Source: CADEDV01 sp964596345 (GTDB lineage Bacteria; Bacteroidota; Bacteroidia; Chitinophagales; Chitinophagaceae). Taken from it: a stretch of 64,000 nucleotides of DNA. The stretch's first letter is position 1; each line of letters starts with the position of its first letter. The stretch covers positions 62,001-126,000 of the forward strand of contig CAZQSZ010000003.1 of NCBI GenBank assembly GCA_964596345.1. Direction: 5' to 3'. Below, piece by piece: positions 42,268 through 51,266 of this stretch. The notes below the pieces were generated by a model. It saw nothing but the letters and a program-made list of their open reading frames with translations. It was not told where the DNA came from and did no database searches. A program made the translations under genes and the position numbers.

Positions 42268-42729
42268 ATGCGTAGGGATCCGGCCGCAAGCCTGCAAATA
42301 ACTATACTCCGCAGCAAAGAAGAACTGCTGCAACTCATTGCTGTCTTTGAAGAGGTATTTGAAAGGGAACCTTACCAGCGGCCCGGTCAGGCGCATTTGG
42401 ATAAATTACTGCAACAGCCTAATTTTTTTGCCGTCATCGCAAAAATGGACAATGCCGTAATCGGGGGAATGACCATGTATGTGCTGGATCAGTATTATTC
42501 CGAAAAACCACTGGCCTATCTGTATGACCTGGCGGTAGCAACAAACTGGCAACGGCAGGGGATAGGAAAAAATTTGATCGCATTTACCAATGAATATTGC
42601 CGGCAGAAAGGTTTTGAAGAAGTATTTGTACAGGCCGACAAAGAAGACGAACAGGCCATTGAATTTTACCGCTCCACCCAACCCGCAAAGGAAGCAGAAG
42701 TGGTACACTTTACTTACCAACTGGGATAA
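42268..42729 (+). CDS. AAC(3)-I-like GNAT acetyltransferase
   Basis: A 153-residue GNAT-fold protein. The acetyl-CoA motif is YLYDLAVATNWQRQGIGKNLI, and the downstream segment EVFVQADKEDEQAIEFY matches the family pattern seen in aminoglycoside 3-N-acetyltransferases (VQADxxDxPAxxxY). The C-terminus ends in HFTYQL. Family similarity suggests aminoglycoside acetylation, but many chromosomal relatives have other or unknown substrates. Confidence 0.82.
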   Translation: MRRDPAASLQITILRSKEELLQLIAVFEEVFEREPYQRPGQAHLDKLLQQPNFFAVIAKMDNAVIGGMTMYVLDQYYSEKPLAYLYDLAVATNWQRQGIGKNLIAFTNEYCRQKGFEEVFVQADKEDEQAIEFYRSTQPAKEAEVVHFTYQLG

Positions 42730-42745
42730 CCTGTTTCCACCATCT

Positions 42746-42773
42746 CTGCGGTGCTTGCAGCTCCGCAGTTTTA
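42746..42773 (+). terminator. Rho-independent terminator
   Basis: CTGCGG (42746-42751) pairs with CCGCAG (42763-42768), followed by TTTTATT. It lies after the acetyltransferase gene. Confidence 0.5.
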
Positions 42774-42895
42774 TTGTATCACCTCCGGCGATGTAAGATG
42801 ACCTGTTTCCTCCCTCAGCACTATTTTATTTTCTGATTGAACCTTACAGTCATATAGTTGGCCTCAGCAGTAAAGTCCTGTTTCCGGCAGGGCTT

Positions 42896-42903
42896 TAGTT
42901 TTG
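42896..42903 (+). promoter_or_regulatory. Bacteroidota-type -7 element before the DUF3455 gene
   Basis: TAGTTTTG, an exact TAnnTTTG match, 40 bases before the ATG at 42944. The -33 side is weak. Confidence 0.45.
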
Positions 42904-42943
42904 CAGCCGTTTCTAATTGATCATAACCATTAAACCTTAAACA

Positions 42944-43543
42944 ATGAACAAGACAACAAACACCCGGAATCTCTTTTTTGTAATGCCGCTGCTGACCCTG
43001 CTCGTCATGAGCTGCGGTAAAGACCTTGAACCCGGTAACCCGGTGGACCCTGCCTTACCCAGCTGGCAGATTGCCCAAAGTGAACAACTGCAGCTTCCGC
43101 AGCATATTTCAGTCAATGGCAGCACAAGGGTAGCCACTTATTTTGCCAAAGGCGTGCAGCTCTATAAGGCGCAGGTAAAAGCCGGCAGCAGCCCGGCCAG
43201 TTATGAATGGGTCTTCGTGGCCCCGCAGGCCGAACTTTTTGGCAGCGACAATAAAAAAAAAGGAACACATGGCGCCGGTCCTTTTTGGGAAATTTCTCCC
43301 GGCGATTCTGTATTCGCCCAGCATTTCAGCCCGGCCAAAACAGCTTCCGTGCCGGGTGGCTACAGTATCGACTGGCTGCTGCTGCAACCCAAAACCGGGA
43401 AAACGGCTACCGGTATTTTCGCACAGGTACAATATATCCAGCGGATCGCCACGACGGGTGGTAAAGCACCGGCACAATTGCCGCAGAATGGCAATGAAAC
43501 AGCAGCAGTGCCATATACGGCTGTGTACCGGTTTTCGAAATAG
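42944..43543 (+). CDS. DUF3455 family lipoprotein
   Basis: A 199-residue lipoprotein (lipobox LVMSC, Cys 23). The mature part carries the family pattern: ATYFAKGVQLYKAQV near 65, EWVFVAPQAELF, GTHGAGPFWEI, DWLLLQPK and YIQRIATTGGKAP. The function of DUF3455 is unknown. A terminator follows at 43571-43604. Confidence 0.85.
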   Translation: MNKTTNTRNLFFVMPLLTLLVMSCGKDLEPGNPVDPALPSWQIAQSEQLQLPQHISVNGSTRVATYFAKGVQLYKAQVKAGSSPASYEWVFVAPQAELFGSDNKKKGTHGAGPFWEISPGDSVFAQHFSPAKTASVPGGYSIDWLLLQPKTGKTATGIFAQVQYIQRIATTGGKAPAQLPQNGNETAAVPYTAVYRFSK

Positions 43544-43570
43544 AGGAAGGATCATGTAACAGAAAAAAAT

Positions 43571-43604
43571 AACCTGCAGGTCATTAGGACTGCAGGTTGT
43601 TTTC
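43571..43604 (+). terminator. Rho-independent terminator
   Basis: AACCTGCAG (43571-43579) pairs perfectly with CTGCAGGTT (43590-43598), followed by GTTTTC. Confidence 0.6.
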
Positions 43605-43853
43605 ATGTACTTATCAGCTTGTATATAGATGAAATGGCTGCGCCTTGTTTCGTCCTGCCAGCAGCCACTCAAAATAATAAAGAAATCAAGACGAAACACA
43701 GCGCCATTGGAGTCCTGGAGAATCACGCCTGGAGATATTCATCCTTCTTTCTCACAACACGAATGCAAACTATATTTCCGCTTCCCGTCACACCACAGGT
43801 GGGTGGGAAGGCAAAACGGGCGGAGCCATCGTGTTTGCCTTGACTTCTTTGCC

Positions 43854-43901
43854 TGCCTGCCGGCAGGCAGGTTACTTTTTTTGTCAAGAAAAAAAGTAAA
43901 G
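43854..43901. repeat. double palindrome CCTGCCTGCCGGCAGGCAGG plus TTAC-T7/A7-GTAA
   Basis: A perfect 20-base palindrome (43854-43873) is followed at once by TTACTTTTTTT (43874-43884) paired with AAAAAAAGTAA (43891-43901). From memory, similar elements recur between genes in many Bacteroidota. Confidence 0.65.
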
Positions 43902-44020
43902 AAGAGAGTAAAATATTTGAAACCATACGATAATGCTGTTGCTGCTGATCCTTCAGAAAATTAATGATGCCGGCGACAGCCTGAATAATTGTACATTTAA
44001 ACAGCAATGAATAAATCATT

Positions 44021-45121
44021 ATGAGAACTTTTATTTCTCTCTTCCTTTTCATTCTTTGTTGTTCCGCCCAATCTCAAAATACCAAAGCCCCGGTACGGCT
44101 GGCTGTGGTGGGCTTAACGCATACCCATGTGCACTGGATACTTGGCAGCCCAAAGAATGAGCAGTTTACCATCGTCGGTATTGTGGAGCCCAACCAGGAA
44201 CTGGCCCTGCGCTACAGTCAGCAGCACGGCTTTTCCATGGACATCGTGTTTACGACAATGGAAGAAATGATCGCTAAAACAAAACCCGAAGCGGTGACGG
44301 CTTTCGGCACCATCTATGAACATTTGAAAGTGGTGGAGACCTGTGCACCGCTCGGCATTCATGTGATGGTGGAAAAACCATTGGCCGTAAGTACGCTGCA
44401 TGCAAAAAAAATGGAAGCACTGGCCAAAAAATATAAGATCCACCTGCTTACCAATTATGAAACTACCTGGTACCCGACCGTGGAAAAAACTTATGCGTGG
44501 ATGGAGAAAGATAGTGTCGGTCGTCTCAGTCAAATTGTGATCAGGGATGGGCACCGCGGACCGAAGAAGATCGGTATCAACAAAGAATTTTTAGACTGGC
44601 TGACCGACCCGGTACAGAATGGTGCTGGTGCCATCACCGACTTTGGTTGTTATGGTGCCAATATCAGCACCTGGTTGCACAAAGGGAAAAGACCGGTGGC
44701 TGTGACGGCGATCACCCAGCAATTTCAAAAAGAAAATAACCCGGCGGTGGATGATGAAGCAACGATCCTGCTGGCTTATGATTCATCCAAAGCAACGATA
44801 CAGGCATCCTGGAACTGGCCCATCGGCCGCAAGGATATGGAAGTGTATGGCAGCAAAGGAGTGATCTATGCCGATAACAGGAATACACTAAGAGTAAGAA
44901 TGGCGGAAGGCTATGATGGTTTCCGGGAAACGGTGCAGCAGTTGGAAGAAAGGCCCGCACCCTATAATGATCCCTTCCGCTTTTTTGCGGCGGTGATCCG
45001 TAATGAAATAGTAGTAGCACCTTATGATCTTTCTTCTTTAGAAAACAACATGATCGTGGTGGAGATACTGGAAGCGGCAAAACAATCAGCGAAAAAAGGG
45101 AAGACGGTAAGGCTGAAGTAA
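44021..45121 (+). CDS. exported Gfo/Idh/MocA-family oxidoreductase
   Basis: A 366-residue protein with a signal peptide (to about residue 18). The Rossmann domain begins at about 24 (VRLAVVGLTHTHVHWI), and MVEKPLAVS carries the family EKP motif. Members oxidise sugars with tightly bound NAD(P). Export is seen in several Bacteroidota members. The next gene, 21 bases later, is a glycosidase, so the two may act in one glycan pathway. Confidence 0.85.
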   Translation: MRTFISLFLFILCCSAQSQNTKAPVRLAVVGLTHTHVHWILGSPKNEQFTIVGIVEPNQELALRYSQQHGFSMDIVFTTMEEMIAKTKPEAVTAFGTIYEHLKVVETCAPLGIHVMVEKPLAVSTLHAKKMEALAKKYKIHLLTNYETTWYPTVEKTYAWMEKDSVGRLSQIVIRDGHRGPKKIGINKEFLDWLTDPVQNGAGAITDFGCYGANISTWLHKGKRPVAVTAITQQFQKENNPAVDDEATILLAYDSSKATIQASWNWPIGRKDMEVYGSKGVIYADNRNTLRVRMAEGYDGFRETVQQLEERPAPYNDPFRFFAAVIRNEIVVAPYDLSSLENNMIVVEILEAAKQSAKKGKTVRLK

Positions 45122-45142
45122 GAATATGCAATATATTTAATC

Positions 45143-46525
45143 ATGAACCGGATATTCCTTTTCATTACCGCTTTATTACTCTCGCTGCAAGGCCTGTCAC
45201 AACCCTTGCCTCTTGAAGTTTCTAAATCCGGCAGGTATTTCATGACGGCAGATGGTAGACCTTTTTTCTGGCTTGGTGATACCGGCTGGTTATTATTTGT
45301 AAAATGTACAAGAGAAGAAGCCATAAAATACCTGGATACAAGAAGGGCGCAGGGTTTTAATATGATACAGGTGATGGTGCTGCATGACCTGAAAAACGCC
45401 GTGAATGTGTATGGTGATTCTGCGTTTGTCCATAAAGATGTATCGCAGCCAAAGATGACAAGCGGCAATGCGATTACCAGCGAGGAAGAATATGATTACT
45501 GGGACCATGTAAGTTTCATCATTGATGAAGCAGCCAAACGGGATATGTATATCGGGCTGGTAGCCGTTTGGGGCAGTAATATAAAAGCGAAACTGATCAC
45601 TAAACAACAGGCGGAAGGCTATGCGGGATTTTTAGTGAACAGGTTTAAAGACAAATCAAATATTGTTTGGATCAATGGTGGCGACCTGAAAGGTGATGTG
45701 GAAATGGAGATATGGAATACGATTGGTGTTACATTGCACAAAGAAGATCCGCAACACTTACAAAGTTTTCACCCCAGGGGCCGGTACAGTTCTTCTGTTT
45801 GGTTCCATGATAAAGACTGGCTGGATTTCAATATGGTGCAAAGCGGTCATAAAGATTATGCGCAGGATACAACAAGCAGCGATCTGTTTCATTTTGGAGA
45901 AGACAACTGGCGTTTTATCAACCAGGATTATCATCGGCAACCGGTTAAACCTGTATTAGATGCAGAACCTTCGTATGAAAATATTCCGCATGGGCTGCAC
46001 GATAGTTTGCAAACCCGCTGGACGGATGCTGATATCCGCCGTTATGCGTACTGGAGTGTGCTGGCCGGCGGAGCAGGCTTTACCTACGGAGAAAACTCGG
46101 TGATGCAATTCCGGAAAGCCCATGAACCCAAAGGTGCTTATGGTGTAACAACCACCTGGGAGCAAGGTATCTTATCCAAAGGCGCCACACAGATGCAGTT
46201 TCTCAAAAAACTGATGCTCTCCAAAGATCTCTTATCGGGCAAACCCGACCAGGGCCTCATCAGTAACCAGGGCGAACGCTATTATTACCTGGCGGCTTTC
46301 AGTGGAACTAACTATGCATTTGTATATACCTGCAATGGAAGAAGCGTACCTGTTAATATGGGAAAACTAAGCGGCAATAAGATCATGTGCAGCTGGTATG
46401 ATCCCCGCACCGGTCAATACCAGGGGATAGGAACTTTTCCCAATAAACGGAAGCAAATATTTGATCCTCCCGGTAAAAAGCAAAAAGGCAATGACTGGGT
46501 GTTGGTGATGGAGTCGGTGCAATAG
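45143..46525 (+). CDS. GH140-like (DUF4038) glycoside hydrolase
   Basis: A 460-residue protein with a signal peptide (to about 20). The (beta/alpha)8 barrel shows the DUF4038 pattern: KSGRYFMTADGRPFFWLGDTGWLLF, INGGDLKGD, PVKPVLDAEPSYEN and YWSVLAGGAGFTYGENSVMQF. The C-terminus has a small beta domain (MCSWYDPRTGQYQGIG). The family includes apiosidases acting on pectin rhamnogalacturonan II. The exact linkage is not known. Confidence 0.85.
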   Translation: MNRIFLFITALLLSLQGLSQPLPLEVSKSGRYFMTADGRPFFWLGDTGWLLFVKCTREEAIKYLDTRRAQGFNMIQVMVLHDLKNAVNVYGDSAFVHKDVSQPKMTSGNAITSEEEYDYWDHVSFIIDEAAKRDMYIGLVAVWGSNIKAKLITKQQAEGYAGFLVNRFKDKSNIVWINGGDLKGDVEMEIWNTIGVTLHKEDPQHLQSFHPRGRYSSSVWFHDKDWLDFNMVQSGHKDYAQDTTSSDLFHFGEDNWRFINQDYHRQPVKPVLDAEPSYENIPHGLHDSLQTRWTDADIRRYAYWSVLAGGAGFTYGENSVMQFRKAHEPKGAYGVTTTWEQGILSKGATQMQFLKKLMLSKDLLSGKPDQGLISNQGERYYYLAAFSGTNYAFVYTCNGRSVPVNMGKLSGNKIMCSWYDPRTGQYQGIGTFPNKRKQIFDPPGKKQKGNDWVLVMESVQ

Positions 46526-46577
46526 GGAGATGCCGGTTTTACATCCAGAAAGATTAAATTTGTGAAAACCATTTTTT

Positions 46578-46823
46578 ATGGAAGCTCCTGTTCTGGATAA
46601 TGAGTTTATGCAATATTGGTCGAAGCTTACAAACACGGAAAAGGAATCATTGTTAAGTGTGGCTAAGCAATATGTGCAGCTGAAGAGTGAAGATGCTGCA
46701 GATCTACGGAAACAACTGGTGATGGAGGAAAGAGCCAACTACCTGAAAGGGGAAGGCCAATCGCTGAGCTGGGACGAAGTAAAAGATAAGGCCATCAATA
46801 AAGAAAAACGAAATGGCTTATAA
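46578..46823 (+). CDS. antitoxin of a type II toxin-antitoxin pair
   Basis: An 81-residue, acidic, mostly helical protein (TEKESLLSVAKQYVQLKSEDAADLRKQLVMEE). It overlaps the RelE/ParE-type toxin gene by 11 bases and precedes it, the usual order. The N-terminus shows no clear DNA-binding fold, so the antitoxin family is not assigned. Assignment rests on position and size. Confidence 0.65.
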   Translation: MEAPVLDNEFMQYWSKLTNTEKESLLSVAKQYVQLKSEDAADLRKQLVMEERANYLKGEGQSLSWDEVKDKAINKEKRNGL

Positions 46824-47106
46824 GATTGAGATCAGGCCGCTTGCTGCTCTTGAAATTATTGAGGCATACGATTGGTATGAAGCACAACGGGATGGATTAG
46901 GGGCTGAATTTCTTTTAGAGCTTGAAATTTTTTATACTACGCTACAACGAAACCCGGATACCTATTCTTATTATGAAAAACCTGTGCGGCAGGGCTCACT
47001 GAACAGGTTTCCTTATACAGTGGTTTATGAAACCTTTGATAGCCGGATTGTTATTTACAGTGTATTTATGTACCGCCAAAATCCGGGTAAGAAAAGAAGC
47101 ACTTAA
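46813..47106 (+). CDS. RelE/ParE-family toxin
   Basis: A 97-residue protein of the ParE-like fold: IRPLAALEIIEAYDWYEAQRDGLGAEFLLELE and the later NRFPYTVVYETFDSRIVIYSVFMYRQNPGKK, the typical RFPY.V.Y and H/Y-Q(R)..P.K ends. It is probably a gyrase or ribosome inhibitor. The stop is only 7 bases from that of the convergent surface protein gene. Confidence 0.85.
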   Translation: MAYKIEIRPLAALEIIEAYDWYEAQRDGLGAEFLLELEIFYTTLQRNPDTYSYYEKPVRQGSLNRFPYTVVYETFDSRIVIYSVFMYRQNPGKKRST

Positions 47107-47113
47107 TAAATCA

Positions 47114-49072
47114 TTACCTGATCAGCGTACTCGTTCCTTTTCTCCGGTATACTTTATTATCAATACCAATTCCCTCCGCCATCCATACGATCACCTGGCT
47201 GGCCTGTTGCTGCCCGTTGATCGTGCCGTTCCATCCAGTTTCGGGATTAGCGGTTTCAAATAGCAATTGTCCCCAGCGGTTGAAGATCTTAAAATAACGC
47301 AGTTCTTTAATACCGGACAAAGTGGCCCGCAGCACATCATTCAATCCATCCCGGTTGGGGGTGAAACCAGTAGGAACAAAAATATCAATGAAGGGGATCA
47401 CTTTGACGGTTTGCTGATCTTTTGTAACGCAGCCACTGGTAGTCGTTAAAGTGATCGTGTAGGTTTGGTCCTCATCGCCGGTAAACAAAGGAGTATAAAC
47501 AGCAGGATTATTTAATTGTAAGGGGGGGCTCCATAAAGCGGAGCTGCCAATTGTTCTTGCCTGCAATTGTACGGGTGTATTGGTTACCGCAAATTGCAGG
47601 GGATAAACAATGCCCGGCAATGGCACTTCAATAACAACCGTACGGTACGACGTTGGTTCACTGCAACCATCACTGTTGCCGAGCAGGGCATGGTAGGTGC
47701 CCGAACTGCTGACACGATAGGTTCGTTGTGTGGCACCGGGTATAGGCACATTGTCTTTAAACCATTGTATGCTGCCCGCAGCGGTTACCCTGAGTATACA
47801 ACTATCATTGTTGCCTTCACAAAACGCTAATTTCCCGGCAACAGATACTGTTGTATCCAGTATTGATTTTCTGACAAGCACTTCATCCGTAGACATACAA
47901 CCGCCACCCCGGTTCCGTACGGTTAGTGTATAGGTCGTGTTGCCGGCAGGATTGGCGAAAGGATTAGCCACCGAAGAATTGCTCAACCCGGTAATGGGCA
48001 ACCAGCTGTACACATAACCCGGTTTGGGATTCACGCCGATTTGTACAGGCCGGTTATTACAGGAAACAGCATCCGCACCGGCATTGGCCCGGATGGTCAT
48101 GGTATCTATCATTAATGCCGATAAAGTATCCGGGCAGCCGTAGCCATTGAAAGGTATAAGTTCCACGGCAATGCTGGTGCCGGGTGGCGGAGGAGGTGCG
48201 AAGCTGATGGTTTGCTGGTTGCCGAGCACTTGTGTGAAATTATTATTGAACCAGGTATAAGACTGGTAACCGTAAGGGGCTGTTACATGCACTGCTGTAT
48301 CATCGGCACAATAGCTGGCGCCAACAAATTCACCACTGCATTCGGAATTTACATCTATATAAGCATAACCAAAATGCCGGCGGAACGTGCAGTCAGCCGT
48401 TTTAAAAAAAAGCCGGATGGTTTTTCCTGCATGCCCGTTCAGGTTGATGGAGACCGCTGTCCAGTCCTTGCACCAGATCGGTGCATTGCTGATCTGCACG
48501 GGGGATTGAAAAAAACCGGGCAGGCCCGATCCGTTGGGAATAAAACTGAAAGAGGAACAATCAATGATCTCATCATCTGTTACATTGGTGATCTCGATCT
48601 GCATCCGGGGTTGCTGGTATATTTCATGCGCCGGGTCTTCAAACACCACGGCATAATGATAGATCAGGGTATATACATTCTGCCCGGCAGGAATGGTGAA
48701 CTCATACGAAATACCTTCTGCCTGTGTGCCCGACTCGTCGTTACCCAACCGCACGGTACGACCGCTGCCATTGGGGCAATTGATGGGAAAGCCTCCGTAA
48801 GCATCCAGCGGGTTGCTGGGATCAGCGGTGATCATGGTATGCCGCCCTGCTACAGGGCCGCTTTCGGAAAGGGTGATAAAATTCTGGCCGCCCACTTCAA
48901 CGGTAGAACCGATATAACATTTCCAGCCGGCAAAGGAACCGGTTTCAAAATCAATATTCGGCGGACAGACTTGTGCCTGGCTGCTGCAGAAACAAAAGGA
49001 TAGACATAGCAGGGGAACGATCCGGGGGGAAAGGAGCAGTTGGGGATTAAAAGAGAGCCTTCTGTTGTTCAC
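47114..49072 (-). CDS. gliding-motility-associated C-terminal domain surface protein
   Basis: A 652-residue protein with a signal peptide (ending at about 34), a long beta-rich body with PKD- or Ig-like segments (e.g. YSWLPITGLSNSSVANPFANPAGNTTYTLTV) and a type B T9SS sorting domain at the C-terminus (FVPTGFTPNRDGLNDVLR, FKIFNRWGQLLFET, TGWNGT). It is probably a secreted adhesin or structural protein. The function is not known. Confidence 0.88.
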   Translation of the reverse strand: MNNRRLSFNPQLLLSPRIVPLLCLSFCFCSSQAQVCPPNIDFETGSFAGWKCYIGSTVEVGGQNFITLSESGPVAGRHTMITADPSNPLDAYGGFPINCPNGSGRTVRLGNDESGTQAEGISYEFTIPAGQNVYTLIYHYAVVFEDPAHEIYQQPRMQIEITNVTDDEIIDCSSFSFIPNGSGLPGFFQSPVQISNAPIWCKDWTAVSINLNGHAGKTIRLFFKTADCTFRRHFGYAYIDVNSECSGEFVGASYCADDTAVHVTAPYGYQSYTWFNNNFTQVLGNQQTISFAPPPPPGTSIAVELIPFNGYGCPDTLSALMIDTMTIRANAGADAVSCNNRPVQIGVNPKPGYVYSWLPITGLSNSSVANPFANPAGNTTYTLTVRNRGGGCMSTDEVLVRKSILDTTVSVAGKLAFCEGNNDSCILRVTAAGSIQWFKDNVPIPGATQRTYRVSSSGTYHALLGNSDGCSEPTSYRTVVIEVPLPGIVYPLQFAVTNTPVQLQARTIGSSALWSPPLQLNNPAVYTPLFTGDEDQTYTITLTTTSGCVTKDQQTVKVIPFIDIFVPTGFTPNRDGLNDVLRATLSGIKELRYFKIFNRWGQLLFETANPETGWNGTINGQQQASQVIVWMAEGIGIDNKVYRRKGTSTLIR

Positions 49073-49378
49073 ATTGTCCGTTTGATATGGTAAAGCAACA
49101 TCTCAAAAGGATATCGGGTAAATGGTTACAAAAGTTGTCCCGGGTAGTAAGCTCTTTAAAGTTCCGGAAAAAACGATAATCTGTCAAACGATTTTAAAGA
49201 AAAGGCGTAAAAAAAATATCCGCTTTTGTGGAGGGGATAAAAGGTTTCCTTAGTGATCTCTTAGACAGTATGGCTGCTGTTGATAAAACGGGGGTTGCGG
49301 GAAACTAATTGGTATGAACATTGTTGACTTTTGGTATCACACAACAACTTCCTTTTTAGAAACGAAAACCATTGATCT
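49073..49378. other. 306-base divergent gap
   Basis: No gene, no repeat family and no clean TAnnTTTG element was found. It separates the divergent surface protein and lipoprotein genes. Confidence 0.4.
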
Positions 49379-50167
49379 ATGACAGTCTTAAAAAATGTAT
49401 TTTCCATCTTATGCCTGCCGGCACTCCTAACGTTTACTTCCTGCCAGCGGGAAATGTCCGGCAGTGATGAGAACACGGCTACAACAGCAACCGACCCGGT
49501 GCTGTTGGTCATTGATGAAGAGAGTATTGATAATGGAAATGAACCGAATAATTTTTCTGATGTGCAGGTGAACGACCAACTGGCAGCCGTGGGATTAAGA
49601 AGGCCGCTTGACTATTTTCAAAACAATATTGGGAAGGAAATAGTACTGTATACAGGACAGGTGGGGGATGAGGGCTGGCATGCACTCAAAACCATTCCTT
49701 CTTCCTGGATCAGTACAGGCCCCATAACAATTGGGGCCAGGAATTTCCTGCAGGCAGGTCCCGGGCTGGGATCGGGTAGCCCGGATGATAATAAAGAAGT
49801 ATTGCTGGATAAAATACCGGATGTAACACCCTTGCGGGCTACAGGACTTACCATGCTGAAAGGACAAACGGTGATCGCTGTGGTGTATGACAGTGAGATC
49901 AGCATCAACTATTCACCCTTGCAGGGAAACCTGATGGGAGCCAACCTGGGTATTGTTGCTTTTGAAGTGATGGATGTTATGGAACGTACGGATGGTTCTA
50001 CCTCGTCACTGCCCAAGGTAAAAGTGAGAATAAAAGATGCAGCAATTGTGGCAAACGGCAACCTGCAGCTATTTAAAAATTCACCTGTACCCCAGTCATC
50101 TTCAGAACCATTTGATATCAAACCGCCGGCAGCAGTGCCTGCCATTCAATTAGTGACAGCACAGTAA
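49379..50167 (+). CDS. hypothetical lipoprotein
   Basis: A 262-residue protein with a lipobox (TFTSC, Cys 22). The mature part has a Gly/Pro-rich segment (QAGPGLGSGSPDDNKEV) and a beta-rich C-terminal half ending in a Pro-rich tail. No family is recognised. A strong terminator follows at 50187-50224. Confidence 0.7.
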   Translation: MTVLKNVFSILCLPALLTFTSCQREMSGSDENTATTATDPVLLVIDEESIDNGNEPNNFSDVQVNDQLAAVGLRRPLDYFQNNIGKEIVLYTGQVGDEGWHALKTIPSSWISTGPITIGARNFLQAGPGLGSGSPDDNKEVLLDKIPDVTPLRATGLTMLKGQTVIAVVYDSEISINYSPLQGNLMGANLGIVAFEVMDVMERTDGSTSSLPKVKVRIKDAAIVANGNLQLFKNSPVPQSSSEPFDIKPPAAVPAIQLVTAQ

Positions 50168-50186
50168 TTTTTTTCCGGAATAAAAT

Positions 50187-50226
50187 AATAAGTACAGCGG
50201 GTTATACAGCCCGCTGTACTTATTTA
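50187..50226 (+). terminator. strong bidirectional terminator
   Basis: A perfect 14- to 15-bp stem (ATAAGTACAGCGGG with CCCGCTGTACTTAT) and an 8-base loop. It lies between convergent genes and can serve both. Confidence 0.75.
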
Positions 50227-50263
50227 ATAATGATCAGGCTGGTTCAAAATTATCTTTTTACAT

Positions 50264-51136
50264 TCAGTTCATTCTCCTGTACTGCGAAGGTGCCAGTTTG
50301 TAGTGATGTTTAAAGGCCGTGGCAAAATACGCTGTGCTGCTGAAGCCGGAAGCATAAGCAATATCTGTTACGGGAAGCTTACTGTTCTTCAATAACAGTT
50401 CGGCATGTTTCAACCGTACCTGCTGCAGGTACTGGTGCGGGGAAAAGGAAGTGATCTTTTTAAAAAGCCGGCTGAAATGAAAAGGGCTTATACAACTATT
50501 CACCGCTACTTCCTGCAAAGAAATATCAGTACTGAAATGCGTATTCATATATTCTTTGGCCAGTTCAACTGTGGTCAGCCTGTTGGCTTTTGATACAACA
50601 GGAATATTTGCTGTTGCCGGACGATTGGTAATAATAGCCGCCGCTTCACTGAACAATTCAACCACCAGGGTATCCATTTCTAATTTCCCGGCCGTATTCA
50701 ATTTGTTCACTGCCTGGTGGTGCAGGTAATCGGCGACCGGGGTTGATTGCAGGATAACGGAAAGCAGGTTTTGATTACCGAAAAAATAGGCCTGCTCCAG
50801 TTGCATATCCGTTACAAATTGTTGACGGAAATGGTCGGTAAAATTGAAAATGGTAATGGCACCGGCAGAGGGTCGCATCCGGTAATCACAACCGGGTTTC
50901 TCTAAGAGAATATAACCGGAGTGCAGTTCATGTTTTTTCACGGAAAGGTCAAACGAGAAATTACCTTTCTTCACATACACCAGGCAAAGGCAATCATTAA
51001 AACCATCCAGGGGTGGCTGGGTGGCCGGCAACTCATAGCTCCAGTGTTTGATCTCGTAAAAATCAGACACAAAAAGATTTTTGGAGAATAATCTTTCCGG
51101 GTTACTGGTTGCTATATTGGCCGACTGCGCTGGCAT
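50264..51136 (-). CDS. AraC-family transcriptional regulator
   Basis: A 290-residue protein. The N-terminal domain has a cupin-like pattern (CLCLVYVKKGNFSFDL, GYILLEKPG) and the C-terminal 100 residues hold the two helix-turn-helix motifs of AraC (DISLQEVAVNSCISPFHFSRLFKKITSFSPHQYLQQVRL and VTDIAYASGFSSTAYFATAFKHHY). The ligand and targets are unknown. It is divergent from the SnoaL-like gene at 51267. Confidence 0.93.
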   Translation of the reverse strand: MPAQSANIATSNPERLFSKNLFVSDFYEIKHWSYELPATQPPLDGFNDCLCLVYVKKGNFSFDLSVKKHELHSGYILLEKPGCDYRMRPSAGAITIFNFTDHFRQQFVTDMQLEQAYFFGNQNLLSVILQSTPVADYLHHQAVNKLNTAGKLEMDTLVVELFSEAAAIITNRPATANIPVVSKANRLTTVELAKEYMNTHFSTDISLQEVAVNSCISPFHFSRLFKKITSFSPHQYLQQVRLKHAELLLKNSKLPVTDIAYASGFSSTAYFATAFKHHYKLAPSQYRRMN

Positions 51137-51266
51137 GAACCATTTGTTGCTGATCCGATGGTAAAGTTAAGCAAGCTTTTGCCAGATCAGCAGGTGTTTG
51201 GAAAAAGAGCAAGATTTTGAAACCTGTTCTTTTCCCGGTTGCCTAGTTTCGGGCAAATACAGCACT

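Larger units (their letters stand above)
43544..44020. other. 477-base gap with a palindromic repeat
   Basis: No supported gene. It contains a terminator at its start and a 48-base double palindrome at 43854-43901. Open frames through it translate the palindrome and are rejected. Confidence 0.55.

Noticed and set aside
43619..43964. Two overlapping frames in the 43.5-44.0 kb gap
   Set aside because: They run through the palindromic repeat and translate it (FFACLPAGR-type stretch), a known source of false frames.
48212..49003. Plus-strand open frame of 263 residues opposite the gliding-motility-type protein
   Set aside because: Antisense shadow of a gene with a clear T9SS sorting domain; no motif of its own.
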